Source of the DNA: CAMLIZ01 sp966212505
Lineage (GTDB): Bacteria > Pseudomonadota > Gammaproteobacteria > Burkholderiales > Burkholderiaceae_C
Direction of reading: 5' to 3'
Assembly: GCA_966212505.1 (NCBI GenBank)
Contig: CBIHRS010000025.1
Span: 1-64,000 of the forward strand
DNA length: 64,000 bases
Position numbers and translations under genes: made by a program. Of the stretch, positions 28,607-37,090 are shown piece by piece. The notes beneath the pieces are model-generated. The model was not told the DNA's origin and made no database searches. It saw only the letters and a program-made list of their open reading frames with translations. The stretch's first letter is position 1. Every line of letters starts with the position of its first letter.

Positions 28607-29770
28607 TCAGAGGGCGCGCAGCACCCATCGGCCGCCGTCGGCCACCAGCTCACGATCGCAGGCAAATTCCTCGCCTTCGTGTTCGTGGCCCGGCAGGATG
28701 CAGACGACGGTTTCGCCTTGCTCGCGCAGCTGGCGCACCGCCGCCCGCAGCTCGGGATCTTCGCCCCAGGGCGCGCGCACGGCGGCCCGCAGCGGTTGGC
28801 GCGAGGCGCTGCCGGCCAGCGACTTCAGGTCGAGGCTGAAGCCCACCGCCGGGCGGTTGCGGCCGAACACCGCCCCCACCTCGTCGTAGCGTCCGCCGCG
28901 CACCAGCGCATCGGACGACATCTCGTCATACACGGCGAAGCGCACGCCCGTGTAGTAGGCATTGCCGCTCATGTCGCACAGGTCGAAGCCGATGTTCAGC
29001 GACGGATATGCGCGCCGGAGGTGGTTGTGCAACCAGGCCAGGTCGGCCAGCGCAGCGGCGATCTGCGGGCTGGACGGCAGCTGCTGCTTCGCCAGCTCCA
29101 GCACTTCGACGCCGCCATACAGCGAGAGCAGGCGGCCAAGCGCCTGCTGCGTCGAGGCCGGGAAGTCTTTCGCGAGGGCAGCGACTGCACTGGCGTCCTT
29201 GCTGCCCACCGCAGCAACCAGCTCCGCCATCTGCGCCGCATCGATCGCCACGCCGGCCATCACGCCGCGCAGGATGCGCGCATCGCCGAGATCGAGCACC
29301 AGCTTGGTGACGCCGGCAGCCTTCAGGCAGTCGAGCGCCAGTTCCAGCACCTCGAGGTCGGCCTCCAGCCCGCCATGGCCGTAGATCTCGGCGCCGAACT
29401 GCAGCGGCTCGCGGGTGGCATGCAGGCCGTCAGGCCGTGTGTGCACGATCGGCCCGCAGTAGCAGAGCCGGGTGACGCCACGGCGGTTGAGCAGGTGCGC
29501 ATCGATGCGGGCGACCTGCGGCGTGGTGTCGGCACGCACGCCGAGCGTGCGGCCGCTCAGTTGATCGACCAGCTTGAAGGTCTTGAGGTTGAGTTCACGC
29601 CCGGTGCCCGAGAGCAGGGATTCCAGGTGTTCGAGCAGCGGCGGCATCACCAGCTCGAAACCGTAGCCACGGGCCCCGTCGAGCAGGCTGCGACGGAGCT
29701 CTTCGATGCGCCTTGCCTCGGCAGGCAAGACATCGGCAATGTGCTCGGGCAGCAGCCAAGCAGACGACAT
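28607..29770 (-). CDS. hisZ: ATP phosphoribosyltransferase regulatory subunit HisZ
   Basis: A paralogue of histidyl-tRNA synthetase without ligase activity. It forms a complex with the short form of HisG and makes it sensitive to histidine. It has 387 residues. A class II synthetase-like core is visible (MSSAWLLPEHIADVLPAEAR, then GFELVMPPLLEHLE and VRADTTPQVARIDAHLL). The catalytic arginine motifs are altered and no anticodon-binding domain of HisS type follows. A true hisS lies nearby at 37091, so the two should not be confused. hisG is not in this window. Confidence 0.95.
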   Translation of the reverse strand: MSSAWLLPEHIADVLPAEARRIEELRRSLLDGARGYGFELVMPPLLEHLESLLSGTGRELNLKTFKLVDQLSGRTLGVRADTTPQVARIDAHLLNRRGVTRLCYCGPIVHTRPDGLHATREPLQFGAEIYGHGGLEADLEVLELALDCLKAAGVTKLVLDLGDARILRGVMAGVAIDAAQMAELVAAVGSKDASAVAALAKDFPASTQQALGRLLSLYGGVEVLELAKQQLPSSPQIAAALADLAWLHNHLRRAYPSLNIGFDLCDMSGNAYYTGVRFAVYDEMSSDALVRGGRYDEVGAVFGRNRPAVGFSLDLKSLAGSASRQPLRAAVRAPWGEDPELRAAVRQLREQGETVVCILPGHEHEGEEFACDRELVADGGRWVLRAL

Positions 29771-29832
29771 GAATCGGCACCGGGGATTAAAAACGGCATT
29801 GTACCGGCCCTGGCGGCCGGCACGACGCGCAT

Positions 29833-30021
29833 TCAAGGCCAGAACAACATCAGCAGCCCGAGGCCGAGCAGCATGCTGCTCAGGCCGAGGAAGCGGATCT
29901 GGCCGTCGGACAACCGCAGCACGCGCTCGAGCACCGAGCGCCAGGTGACGGGGCTGAAGAACGGCAGCAGCCCCTCGAACACCAGCATCAGCGCCAGCGC
30001 CCCCAGGAACAGCGAAAACAT
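29833..30021 (-). CDS. DUF2065 small membrane protein
   Basis: A 62-residue protein with two hydrophobic helices: MFSLFLGALALMLVFEGLLP at the N-terminus and FLGLSSMLLGLGLLMLFW at the C-terminus, joined by a short charged loop. It matches the DUF2065 (YjeT) family, which sits beside hflC and purA in many proteobacteria. Its function is unknown. The position, 16 bases after hflC, suggests a role with the HflKC membrane complex. Confidence 0.85.
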   Translation of the reverse strand: MFSLFLGALALMLVFEGLLPFFSPVTWRSVLERVLRLSDGQIRFLGLSSMLLGLGLLMLFWP

Positions 30022-30036
30022 CGTCGACAGGCGGGC

Positions 30037-30939
30037 TTACTTGCGGCCTGCTGGCGCAGCAGGCACGGCGCCCGCGCCGCCACCGCGCATCACCTTGAAG
30101 AAGTCGCTGTTCGGATCGACCACCATCACATCCGACTTGCTGCGGAAGCTGGCGCGGTAGGCCTCGAGGCTGCGATAGAACTGGGCGAACTGCGGATCGC
30201 GGCCGAAGGCTTCCGCGTAGATGGCCGACGCCTTGGCATCGCCCTCGCCCTTGATCTTCTGCGCGTCACGATACGCCTCGGCAACGATCACCTCGCGCTG
30301 GCGGTCGGCATCGGCCTTGATCTTCTCGCCCTCGGCATTGCCGGTGGCACGCAACTCGTTGGCCACCTGCTTGCGCTCGGATTCCATGCGGCGGTAGACC
30401 GAGTCTGTGATGTCGGCGACGAAGTCCACGCGCTTGATGCGCACGTCGACGATCTCGATGCCGAAGGCCTTGGCATCCTCGGTGAGGCGGTTGCGCACGT
30501 CCTGCATCACCTTCTCGCGCTCGGTGGCGAGCACGCCGCGCACGGTGCGCTTGGTCACCTCTTCGTTGAACGCCGCCTGCACGATCGGACTCAGCCGGCT
30601 TTCGAGCGTGCGCAGGTCCACGCCGTTGTTGCGGATGAACTGGCGCGGATCGACGATGCGCCACTTCACCAGCCAGTCGATCACCAGGCTCTTCTTCTCA
30701 GCCGTGAAGATCGGGCGCGTCTCGGGGCTGTCGAGCGTCTGCACGCGCTTGTCGAGCGTGACGACGTTCTGCAGCGGCGGCGGGAGCTTCCACTTCAGGC
30801 CAGGCTCGGTGATGACTTCCTTGATCTCGCCCAGGGCATAGATCACTGCCACCTGGCGCTGGTCGACGATGAACAGCGTGGAGGCCAGCAGCATCAGGAC
30901 GATGAGGGCGCTCGCAACGATGAGTCCGATGCGGTTCAT
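30037..30939 (-). CDS. hflC: HflC, prohibitin-like regulator of FtsH
   Basis: A 300-residue SPFH/band 7 protein with one N-terminal membrane anchor (IGLIVASALIVLMLLASTLF) and the rest in the periplasm. With HflK it forms a large cage around the FtsH protease and modulates it. The band 7 core starts FIVDQRQVAVIYALGEIKEV. A long helix with GNAEGEKIKADADRQRE follows, and the C-terminus ends in a short alanine/proline/glycine stretch. It lies 28 bases after hflK. Confidence 0.97.
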   Translation of the reverse strand: MNRIGLIVASALIVLMLLASTLFIVDQRQVAVIYALGEIKEVITEPGLKWKLPPPLQNVVTLDKRVQTLDSPETRPIFTAEKKSLVIDWLVKWRIVDPRQFIRNNGVDLRTLESRLSPIVQAAFNEEVTKRTVRGVLATEREKVMQDVRNRLTEDAKAFGIEIVDVRIKRVDFVADITDSVYRRMESERKQVANELRATGNAEGEKIKADADRQREVIVAEAYRDAQKIKGEGDAKASAIYAEAFGRDPQFAQFYRSLEAYRASFRSKSDVMVVDPNSDFFKVMRGGGAGAVPAAPAGRK

Positions 30940-30967
30940 GGTGTTGTTTGTCTTGTTCCGTGGGCGA

Positions 30968-32266
30968 TCAGCGGCTTTCGCGGTCGCGGGTGCGCTGGTT
31001 GTCGCGCGAGCGCACGTCGACCGAACTGTTCGTGGGCGACGCGTCAGGGGTGCTGGTGGAGGGCAGCGCGGCCGCACCTGCCGACGTGCCCCCTTGCTGC
31101 AGCAGCTTGTCCAGCGGCAGGTACAGCAGGTTCGAATTGCTGCGGCTGTCGACCATCACCTTGCTGACGTTGCTGTAGATCTGCTGCATCGTCTCGAGGT
31201 AGAGGCGGTCGCGCGTGACGCCCGGCGCCTTCTGGTACTCGGTCAGCACGGAGCGGAAGCGTTGCGCATCGCCCTCGGCCTGCAGCGTGATGTGGGCCTT
31301 GTAGGCCTCGGCCTCCTCGCGCAGGCGCGCGGCCGTGCCCTGCGCCTTGGGGATCACGTCGCTGGCGTAGGCCTGGCCTTCGTTCTTGAAACGGTCGCGA
31401 TCAGCGCCCGCCTTGAAGGCATCGTTGAACGCCGCCTGCACCTGCTCGGGCACCTGCACATTGCGCACGTTGACGTTGACGACCACGATGCCGGCATTCA
31501 GTCGATCGAGCTGCGACTGGATCGACTTCACGAGGTCAGCGGCGATCGCATCGCGCTGCTCGTACAGCACCGAATCGATCTTGCTGCGGCCCACGATCTC
31601 GCGCACCGCCGATTCGGCCGCCTGCTCGACGATGGAGTCGTCGGCATTGCGGTTCTCGAACAGATAGGCACGCGCGTCCTTCAGGCGGAACTGCACGGTG
31701 AACTGGATGTCGACGATGTTCTCGTCCTGCGTCAGCATCGACGAATCGCGCAGCCCGGTGGCCTGCACCACGGCGTTCTTGCCAATCTCCTTGGAGCGCA
31801 GCTGGGTGAACGGCACGGTCTCGTGCGCCTGGAACGGATACGGGAAACGCCACTGGATGCCGGCATCAGCGGTGTACGCATAACGGCCGAACGAGGTGAC
31901 CACCGCGCGCTGGCCTTCCTGCACGATGAAGATGCCGCTGCCCAGCCAGATCATCACGACCACGGCCGCGATCAGCGTGACGCCGATGCCCGCGTTCTTC
32001 ATGTCGGGCTGGAAGCCCCCGCCGCCTTCGCCGTTCATGCGCCCTCCGCCACCGCCCCGACCACCGAACAGACCGCTGAGCTTGCGGTTGAAGTCGCGCC
32101 AGAGTTCATCGAGATCCGGCGGGCCTTCGTTGCGGCCGCCGTTGTTGAAGAAAACCAGGGTATCGCCGCTGCGCCGCACCCAGGGACCGCGCATCGCGTG
32201 CCACAGGCGCTGGAGGGCTCCCTGGGACGAGCCGGGGCGTGGAGACTCTTGGTCGGGCGTGCTCAT
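30968..32266 (-). CDS. hflK: HflK, prohibitin-like regulator of FtsH
   Basis: A 432-residue SPFH/band 7 partner of HflC. A cytoplasmic N-terminal region of about 95 residues contains a glycine-rich block (LFGGRGGGGGRMNGEGGGG). A membrane helix follows (GVTLIAAVVVMIWLGSGIFI), then the band 7 domain (VQEGQRAVVTSFGRYA) and a long coiled-coil helix. The C-terminal 60 residues are low complexity. Its ATG overlaps the hflX stop as ATGA, so translation is probably coupled. Confidence 0.97.
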   Translation of the reverse strand: MSTPDQESPRPGSSQGALQRLWHAMRGPWVRRSGDTLVFFNNGGRNEGPPDLDELWRDFNRKLSGLFGGRGGGGGRMNGEGGGGFQPDMKNAGIGVTLIAAVVVMIWLGSGIFIVQEGQRAVVTSFGRYAYTADAGIQWRFPYPFQAHETVPFTQLRSKEIGKNAVVQATGLRDSSMLTQDENIVDIQFTVQFRLKDARAYLFENRNADDSIVEQAAESAVREIVGRSKIDSVLYEQRDAIAADLVKSIQSQLDRLNAGIVVVNVNVRNVQVPEQVQAAFNDAFKAGADRDRFKNEGQAYASDVIPKAQGTAARLREEAEAYKAHITLQAEGDAQRFRSVLTEYQKAPGVTRDRLYLETMQQIYSNVSKVMVDSRSNSNLLYLPLDKLLQQGGTSAGAAALPSTSTPDASPTNSSVDVRSRDNQRTRDRESR

Positions 32267-33501
32267 GCCTGCATTGTTCTGTGGGTGGGTTCGTGCTGCT
32301 CGGGCGACTCGGCACCCGCGTCAGCCGCGGAAAGAGGTTCGTGCTCGCCGGGCTCCAGCGCTTCGCCGGAGGCCATGCGGGCGATCTGCTCGCGCAGCAG
32401 GTCGAGCCCGTCACCCTCGATGGCGCTGACCCATACGCGGGGCACGCGCACACCCGGTGCGCGCTCGATCCAGTCGAGCATCGCCCTGGGCCGCTGCGAC
32501 GGCTCGAGCCGGTCGAGCTTGTTGAAGACGAGGATCTGCGGAATATCGGCCGCGCCGATCTCGGCCAGCACGCGCTCGACCTCGTGCCGCTGCTCCTCGA
32601 GCACCGGGCTGGAGGCATCGACCACGTGCAGCAGCACATCGGCGTCCGCCGCCTCCTGCAGCGTGGCTTGGAAGGCTTCGACCAACTTATGCGGCAGGTC
32701 GCGGATGAAGCCGACGGTGTCCGACAACGACACCGAACGCCCCGCCTGCTCGAGGTAGAGCGCCCGCGTGGTGGTGTCGAGCGTGGCGAAGAGCTGGTCG
32801 GCCGCATAGGTGCGGGCTTTGACCAGCGCATTGAACAGCGTCGACTTGCCGGCATTGGTGTAGCCGACCAGCGAGACGCGGAACGTACCGCTGCGCTCGC
32901 GCGCACGGCGTTGCGTGCCGCGCTGGCGCTTCACGCGCTCCAGCCGCTGCTTCACCGACTTGATGCGCTCGCCGATCATGCGGCGGTCGAGCTCGATCTG
33001 GGCTTCGCCAGGGCCGCCGCGCGTGCCGATGCCGCCACGCTGGCGTTCGAGGTGGCTCCAGCGCCGCACCAGCCGCGTCGACAGGTACTGCAGGCGCGCC
33101 AGCTCGACCTGCAGCTTGCCCTCGTGGCTCTTCGCGCGGGCGGCGAAGATCTCTAGGATCAGCGCGGTGCGGTCGGAAACCGGCACGCCGAGATGGCGCT
33201 CGAGGTTGCGCTGCTGGGCGGGCGACAGCGCCTGGTCGAAGATCACGCCATGGGCTTGGTACAGATCGACCAGGGCCTTGATCTCGTCGGCCTTGCCGCT
33301 GCCAACGAACAGCGCCGCATCGGGCGCCTTGCGGCGCGCGATCAGGCGAGCCACCGGCTCATCGCCGGCAGACTCCGCCAGCAGGGCCAGTTCGTCGAGG
33401 GTGGGATCGAATGAGGTGCCGGGGCCGAGATCGACCCCGACGAGGACGGCTCGCGCCGCCTCGCCATGGGGGGGCTCGACCGGAGGGACTTCAGAAGTCA
33501 A
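32263..33501 (-). CDS. hflX: Ribosome-associated GTPase HflX
   Basis: A GTPase that binds and splits stalled 70S ribosomes. It has 412 residues. The N-terminal HflX domain (about 15-190) contains GGIGTRGGPGEAQIELDRR. The G domain follows with G1 GYTNAGKSTLFNAL, G3 DTVGFIRDLP and G4 NKLD. The only available start is TTG at 33501, since no ATG or GTG precedes the conserved region. The tail has a polar extension after SGEALEPGEH. The gene order hfq-hflX-hflK-hflC is the common proteobacterial one. Confidence 0.96.
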   Translation of the reverse strand: MTSEVPPVEPPHGEAARAVLVGVDLGPGTSFDPTLDELALLAESAGDEPVARLIARRKAPDAALFVGSGKADEIKALVDLYQAHGVIFDQALSPAQQRNLERHLGVPVSDRTALILEIFAARAKSHEGKLQVELARLQYLSTRLVRRWSHLERQRGGIGTRGGPGEAQIELDRRMIGERIKSVKQRLERVKRQRGTQRRARERSGTFRVSLVGYTNAGKSTLFNALVKARTYAADQLFATLDTTTRALYLEQAGRSVSLSDTVGFIRDLPHKLVEAFQATLQEAADADVLLHVVDASSPVLEEQRHEVERVLAEIGAADIPQILVFNKLDRLEPSQRPRAMLDWIERAPGVRVPRVWVSAIEGDGLDLLREQIARMASGEALEPGEHEPLSAADAGAESPEQHEPTHRTMQA

Positions 33502-33541
33502 GGTGGGTAGACGACTTCAGCGGCCGCCGGCTGGGAGCCGG

Positions 33542-33784
33542 TCAGGCTTGCTCGTTGGCGTCGGACGCGTGGAAGTTCACCGCGCGGCCGGGCACGACCG
33601 TGGAAATGGCGTGCTTGTAGACCATCTGGGTGACGGTATTGCGCAACAGCACCACATACTGGTCAAAAGATTCGATGTGGCCCTGCAGCTTGATGCCGTT
33701 GACGAGGTAGATCGACACTGGCACGTGCTCTTTGCGCAGCAGGTTCAGAAACGGGTCTTGTAGAAGTTGCCCTTTGTTGCTCAC
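33542..33784 (-). CDS. hfq: RNA chaperone Hfq
   Basis: A hexameric Sm-like protein that pairs small RNAs with mRNAs. The 80 residues begin GTG (MSNKGQLLQDPFLNLLRKEH), with GGAG six bases upstream. The Sm1 motif is VPVSIYLVNGIKLQGHIESF and the Sm2 motif is YKHAISTVVP. The C-terminal tail is very short, about a dozen residues after the Sm fold, as is typical for beta-proteobacteria. Eighty-one bases separate it from der. Confidence 0.98.
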   Translation of the reverse strand: MSNKGQLLQDPFLNLLRKEHVPVSIYLVNGIKLQGHIESFDQYVVLLRNTVTQMVYKHAISTVVPGRAVNFHASDANEQA

Positions 33785-33865
33785 GATATGCTCCGTGTTG
33801 AAAGTTCCGGAAAGTGCCACGTTAACACACAGGTGGCGCCGGGGGGACGATTAATCCGAAATACC

Positions 33866-35203
33866 TCACGAACCCTTTTCATCGAAAGGATTGCGCGAGG
33901 AGCGCATCTCGATGCGAAGCGGCGTGCCCACCAGCCCGAAGTGCGCCCGGAAGCGTCCCTCGAGGTAGCGTTTGTAGGCATCGGTCACGTGCTCCAGCGA
34001 ATTGCCGTGGATCACGATGACCGGCGGGTTCATGCCGCCCTGGTGCGCATAACGCAGCTTGGGGCGGTACATCCCCGCACGCTTGGGCGCCTGATGTTCC
34101 ACTGCCTCTTGCAGCAAGCGCGTCAGCACCGGTGTCGACAGCTTCTTGATGGCTGACGCATGGGCATCGGCGATCGCCTTCCACAGTGGCCCCAGGCCTT
34201 GTCGCTTCAGCGCCGAGATATGCAGGATGGGGGCGAACTTGAGGAACGCAAGCCGCGTTTCGATCGATCGCGCCAGCATCTCGCGCTGGTAGCCGTCGAC
34301 CGCATCCCATTTGTTGATCGCGAGGACCACCGCACGCCCGGCATCGAGGATGTAGCCGGCGATGTGCGCGTCCTGGTCGGTGACGCCCTGGGTGGCGTCG
34401 AGCAGCAGCACGACGACGTTGGCATCGGCGATGGCCTGCAGCGTCTTCACCACCGAGAACTTCTCGATCGCCTCGAAGACCTTGCCCTTGCGGCGCAGGC
34501 CGGCGGTGTCGATCAGCTCGAACCGCTGCCCATGGCGCTCGAAAGGCACCGTGATCGCGTCACGGGTGGTGCCGGGCATGTCGAAGGCGACCAGCCGCTC
34601 TTCGCCGAGCCAGGTGTTGATGAGCGTCGACTTGCCGACGTTCGGACGGCCAGCGACCGCGAGGCGGATCGGTGCGCCCTCTTCCGGCTCGGCCGGCGCT
34701 TCCTCGTCGAACTCGAACTCGTCGAGCACCGCCTCCAGCAGGCTGCGGATGCCCTGCCCGTGCGCGGCCGAGATCGGGTGCGGCTCGCCCATGCCCAGCT
34801 CGTGGAACTCCGCCAGCAGCGGCGACTCGGCCATGCCTTCGGCCTTGTTCACCGCGACGAACACCCGCTTGTTGGCCTGCCGCAGGTAGCGCGCGATGTC
34901 CTGGTCCTGCGGCGACAGGCCGTTGCGGATGTCGACCACGAACACCACCGCATCGGCCTCGGCGACCGCCTGCTTGGTCTGCTTGGCCATCTCGGCGACC
35001 ACGCCGGTGGGCTTCTCGGGCTCGAAGCCGCCGGTGTCGATGACGATGAACTCGCGATGCCCCAGCCGCCCGTCGCCGTAGTGGCGATCGCGGGTGAGGC
35101 CGGCAAAGTCGGCCACGATCGCATCACGGCTCTTCGTGAGCCGGTTGAACAGCGTCGACTTGCCCACGTTGGGGCGGCCGACCAGGGCGATGACTGGTTT
35201 CAT
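33866..35203 (-). CDS. der: Ribosome assembly GTPase Der (EngA)
   Basis: An essential GTPase for 50S subunit maturation, with two consecutive G domains. It has 445 residues. The first P-loop is ALVGRPNVGKSTLFNRLTKS at residues 6-25, and the second is AVAGRPNVGKSTLINTWLGE near 180. Each domain has DTGG/DTAG and NKxD motifs. The C-terminal KH-like domain includes RYAHQGGMNPPVIVIHGNS. The ATG overlaps the bamB stop as ATGA. Confidence 0.98.
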   Translation of the reverse strand: MKPVIALVGRPNVGKSTLFNRLTKSRDAIVADFAGLTRDRHYGDGRLGHREFIVIDTGGFEPEKPTGVVAEMAKQTKQAVAEADAVVFVVDIRNGLSPQDQDIARYLRQANKRVFVAVNKAEGMAESPLLAEFHELGMGEPHPISAAHGQGIRSLLEAVLDEFEFDEEAPAEPEEGAPIRLAVAGRPNVGKSTLINTWLGEERLVAFDMPGTTRDAITVPFERHGQRFELIDTAGLRRKGKVFEAIEKFSVVKTLQAIADANVVVLLLDATQGVTDQDAHIAGYILDAGRAVVLAINKWDAVDGYQREMLARSIETRLAFLKFAPILHISALKRQGLGPLWKAIADAHASAIKKLSTPVLTRLLQEAVEHQAPKRAGMYRPKLRYAHQGGMNPPVIVIHGNSLEHVTDAYKRYLEGRFRAHFGLVGTPLRIEMRSSRNPFDEKGS

Positions 35204-36360
35204 TCGGGGCGGAAGGCGAACAGTCCGCCGTTGCGGGTGGCGACCAGGATCGTCGAGCCCGAGCGCACCGGCGAACCCACCACGGCCGAGCCGTCGGTGG
35301 GCAGGCGCAGCAGCGTCTCGCCGGTCTCGCGAGACAGGAAGTGGACGTAGCCCTCGCTGTCGCCGAAGACCACCGTCTTGCCGGCGCTCAACGGGCCGCT
35401 CAGGCCGCGGTGCAGGAAGCGCTCATGGGTCCAGGCCACCTCGCCGCCGCCTGTGCGCCAGGCAGAGACGCGGTCGGAGGCATCGGCGCCGAACACATAC
35501 TGATCGTCACCGCCCACGGCCTGCAGGCCACCGATGTTCTTGCTCCACAACAGCGAGGCCCGCTCGGCATTGACGCAGCCCACAGCCGACTGGAACGCCC
35601 GCACGCAGACGATCTCACCGGCGCGCACCACCGGACCCACGAGGTCCGACAGTCGCTCGACCTCGTTGGTGCCGCGCGGCGAGGCCACCGGCACTTCCCA
35701 GCGCACGGTCCCTTGCAGCGGATCCACACCTGTGAGGCGCGGCCCCTGCCCGACCAGCAGCGTGTCCTTGTATGCAGCGACGACACCGGGTTGCGAGAGC
35801 GTCAGCGCATCGCCGGGGCGCTGCAGCACCCAGAGCTTGCGGCCATCAAGCACATCGAAGGCCTGCACCGTGCGGTCGACGCCCATCACGAACACGCGCT
35901 CGCCAGCCACCAATGGCGGCGTCGCGACACGCGAATTGAGCGTGAGGCGCCACTTGATGGCCCCGCCCTCGAGCACGACCACCTCGTTGTCGCGGGTGAC
36001 GACGGCGGCATAGCGACCATCGCTGCCTACACCGGCGGCGATACGGCCGCCGACCTGCGCACGCCACAGTTCGCGGCCGGTATCGGCATTGAGCGCCATC
36101 ACGGTGCCATCGGTGCCGGCCACCGTGAAGGTGGAGCCGCTGACGTTCACCGCCAGCGGAAACTGGATGCTGTCGACGCGGGCGCTCCAGACTTGGCGTC
36201 CGGCGATCTTGGGCGTGACCGCCTCCAGCGGCGCAGGCTTGGGCTTGTCGGCCCCGAACCAGTTCATCGGGTTCAGGCTGCTCAGGCTGCCGCAGGCGCT
36301 CAGCTGCGTGGCGACCAGCAGCGCCAGCGCGCTGCGGGCGAGGACACGGCGCGACACCAT
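35200..36360 (-). CDS. bamB: Outer membrane assembly lipoprotein BamB
   Basis: An eight-bladed beta-propeller lipoprotein of the Bam complex that binds the POTRA domains of BamA. It has 386 residues. The signal peptide has a lipobox in LLVATQLSACGSL with the lipidated Cys near residue 23. PQQ-like propeller repeats follow throughout (VMALNADTGRELWRAQVGGR, VQAFDVLDGRKLWVLQ, VHFLSRETGETLLRL). Its ATG shares one base with the stop of the yfgM-like gene. The bamB-der and yfgM-bamB adjacencies are conserved. Confidence 0.97.
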   Translation of the reverse strand: MVSRRVLARSALALLVATQLSACGSLSSLNPMNWFGADKPKPAPLEAVTPKIAGRQVWSARVDSIQFPLAVNVSGSTFTVAGTDGTVMALNADTGRELWRAQVGGRIAAGVGSDGRYAAVVTRDNEVVVLEGGAIKWRLTLNSRVATPPLVAGERVFVMGVDRTVQAFDVLDGRKLWVLQRPGDALTLSQPGVVAAYKDTLLVGQGPRLTGVDPLQGTVRWEVPVASPRGTNEVERLSDLVGPVVRAGEIVCVRAFQSAVGCVNAERASLLWSKNIGGLQAVGGDDQYVFGADASDRVSAWRTGGGEVAWTHERFLHRGLSGPLSAGKTVVFGDSEGYVHFLSRETGETLLRLPTDGSAVVGSPVRSGSTILVATRNGGLFAFRPE

Positions 36361-37046
36361 CACTTCGCTCCGGAAGCGGCGGCCGATGCAGCCGATGCCG
36401 CCTCGGGCGCGGCGCCCAACGCCGTCAGCTTGGCATCGAGGATGACACGGCGATAGTCGAGCGTGGGGTCCATCGCCTTCCACGCGGCCTGGTAAGCCGC
36501 CTTGGCATCGTCCTTCTTGCCCTGAGCCAGCAGCACGTCGCCGCGGCGGTCAGCCACCAGCGCCTCGAATTCCTTGGCCTTCACCGCATCGAGCTGCTTC
36601 AGCGCCTCGTCGTACTGCTTCTGGTCGAGCAGCACGCCGGCCAGCCGCAGGCGCGCCAGTGCCTTGTATTCATCTTCCGAAGCATTCTCGGCGACCCAGG
36701 TCAGCGTGCCCTTGGCGGCATCGAGCTGGCCCTTGTCGTACTGCGCCTTCGCAGCCAGCAGGCCGGCACGCTCGGCAAACGCGGTGCGCGGATAGCGGTT
36801 CTTCAGGTCGGTGAAGACGCGGCCCGCCTTGTCGGCATCGGCCGCCTGCGCGGCGGTCTGCAGCTCCTCGAACATCGCGCTGGCCTTCGTGGCCTGGTCG
36901 GCCTGGTAGCGGTTCCAGAGGTTCCAGCCGCCATAGGCGCCAAGCACGAGGATCAGGGTCCAGGTGATCAGGTTGCCGTATTGCTTCCAGAACGCCTTCA
37001 GTTCGTCGAGCTGTTCTTGTTCTTGCAGGTCGAGTTGAGTGGCCAT
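36360..37046 (-). CDS. YfgM-like tetratricopeptide membrane protein
   Basis: A 228-residue protein anchored by one membrane helix near residues 25-43 (NLITWTLILVLGAYGGWNLW). The N-terminal cytoplasmic segment MATQLDLQEQEQLDELKAFW is conserved. The periplasmic part contains TPR-like helices (ERAGLLAAKAQYDKGQLDAA), and an alanine-rich tail ends the protein. YfgM proteins bind the SecYEG translocon and pass clients to periplasmic chaperones, which fits its place beside bamB. The usual name is DUF2133 or tetratricopeptide repeat protein. Confidence 0.9.
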   Translation of the reverse strand: MATQLDLQEQEQLDELKAFWKQYGNLITWTLILVLGAYGGWNLWNRYQADQATKASAMFEELQTAAQAADADKAGRVFTDLKNRYPRTAFAERAGLLAAKAQYDKGQLDAAKGTLTWVAENASEDEYKALARLRLAGVLLDQKQYDEALKQLDAVKAKEFEALVADRRGDVLLAQGKKDDAKAAYQAAWKAMDPTLDYRRVILDAKLTALGAAPEAASAASAAASGAK

Positions 37047-37090
37047 AGCGACGGCGCCAACTGCGGGCGCGGGCGTGTCAAAGGGTTGGA

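Noticed and set aside
28607..29770. hisZ as a second histidyl-tRNA synthetase
   Set aside because: It lacks the HisS motif 2/3 signature and the anticodon-binding domain, and a complete hisS lies at 37091-38374.
33785..33865. Possible sigma-54 promoter before hfq (TGGCAC followed by TTTCC)
   Set aside because: The -12 GC element is missing, since the sequence after the five-base spacer is GGAAC instead of a TTGCA-like box.
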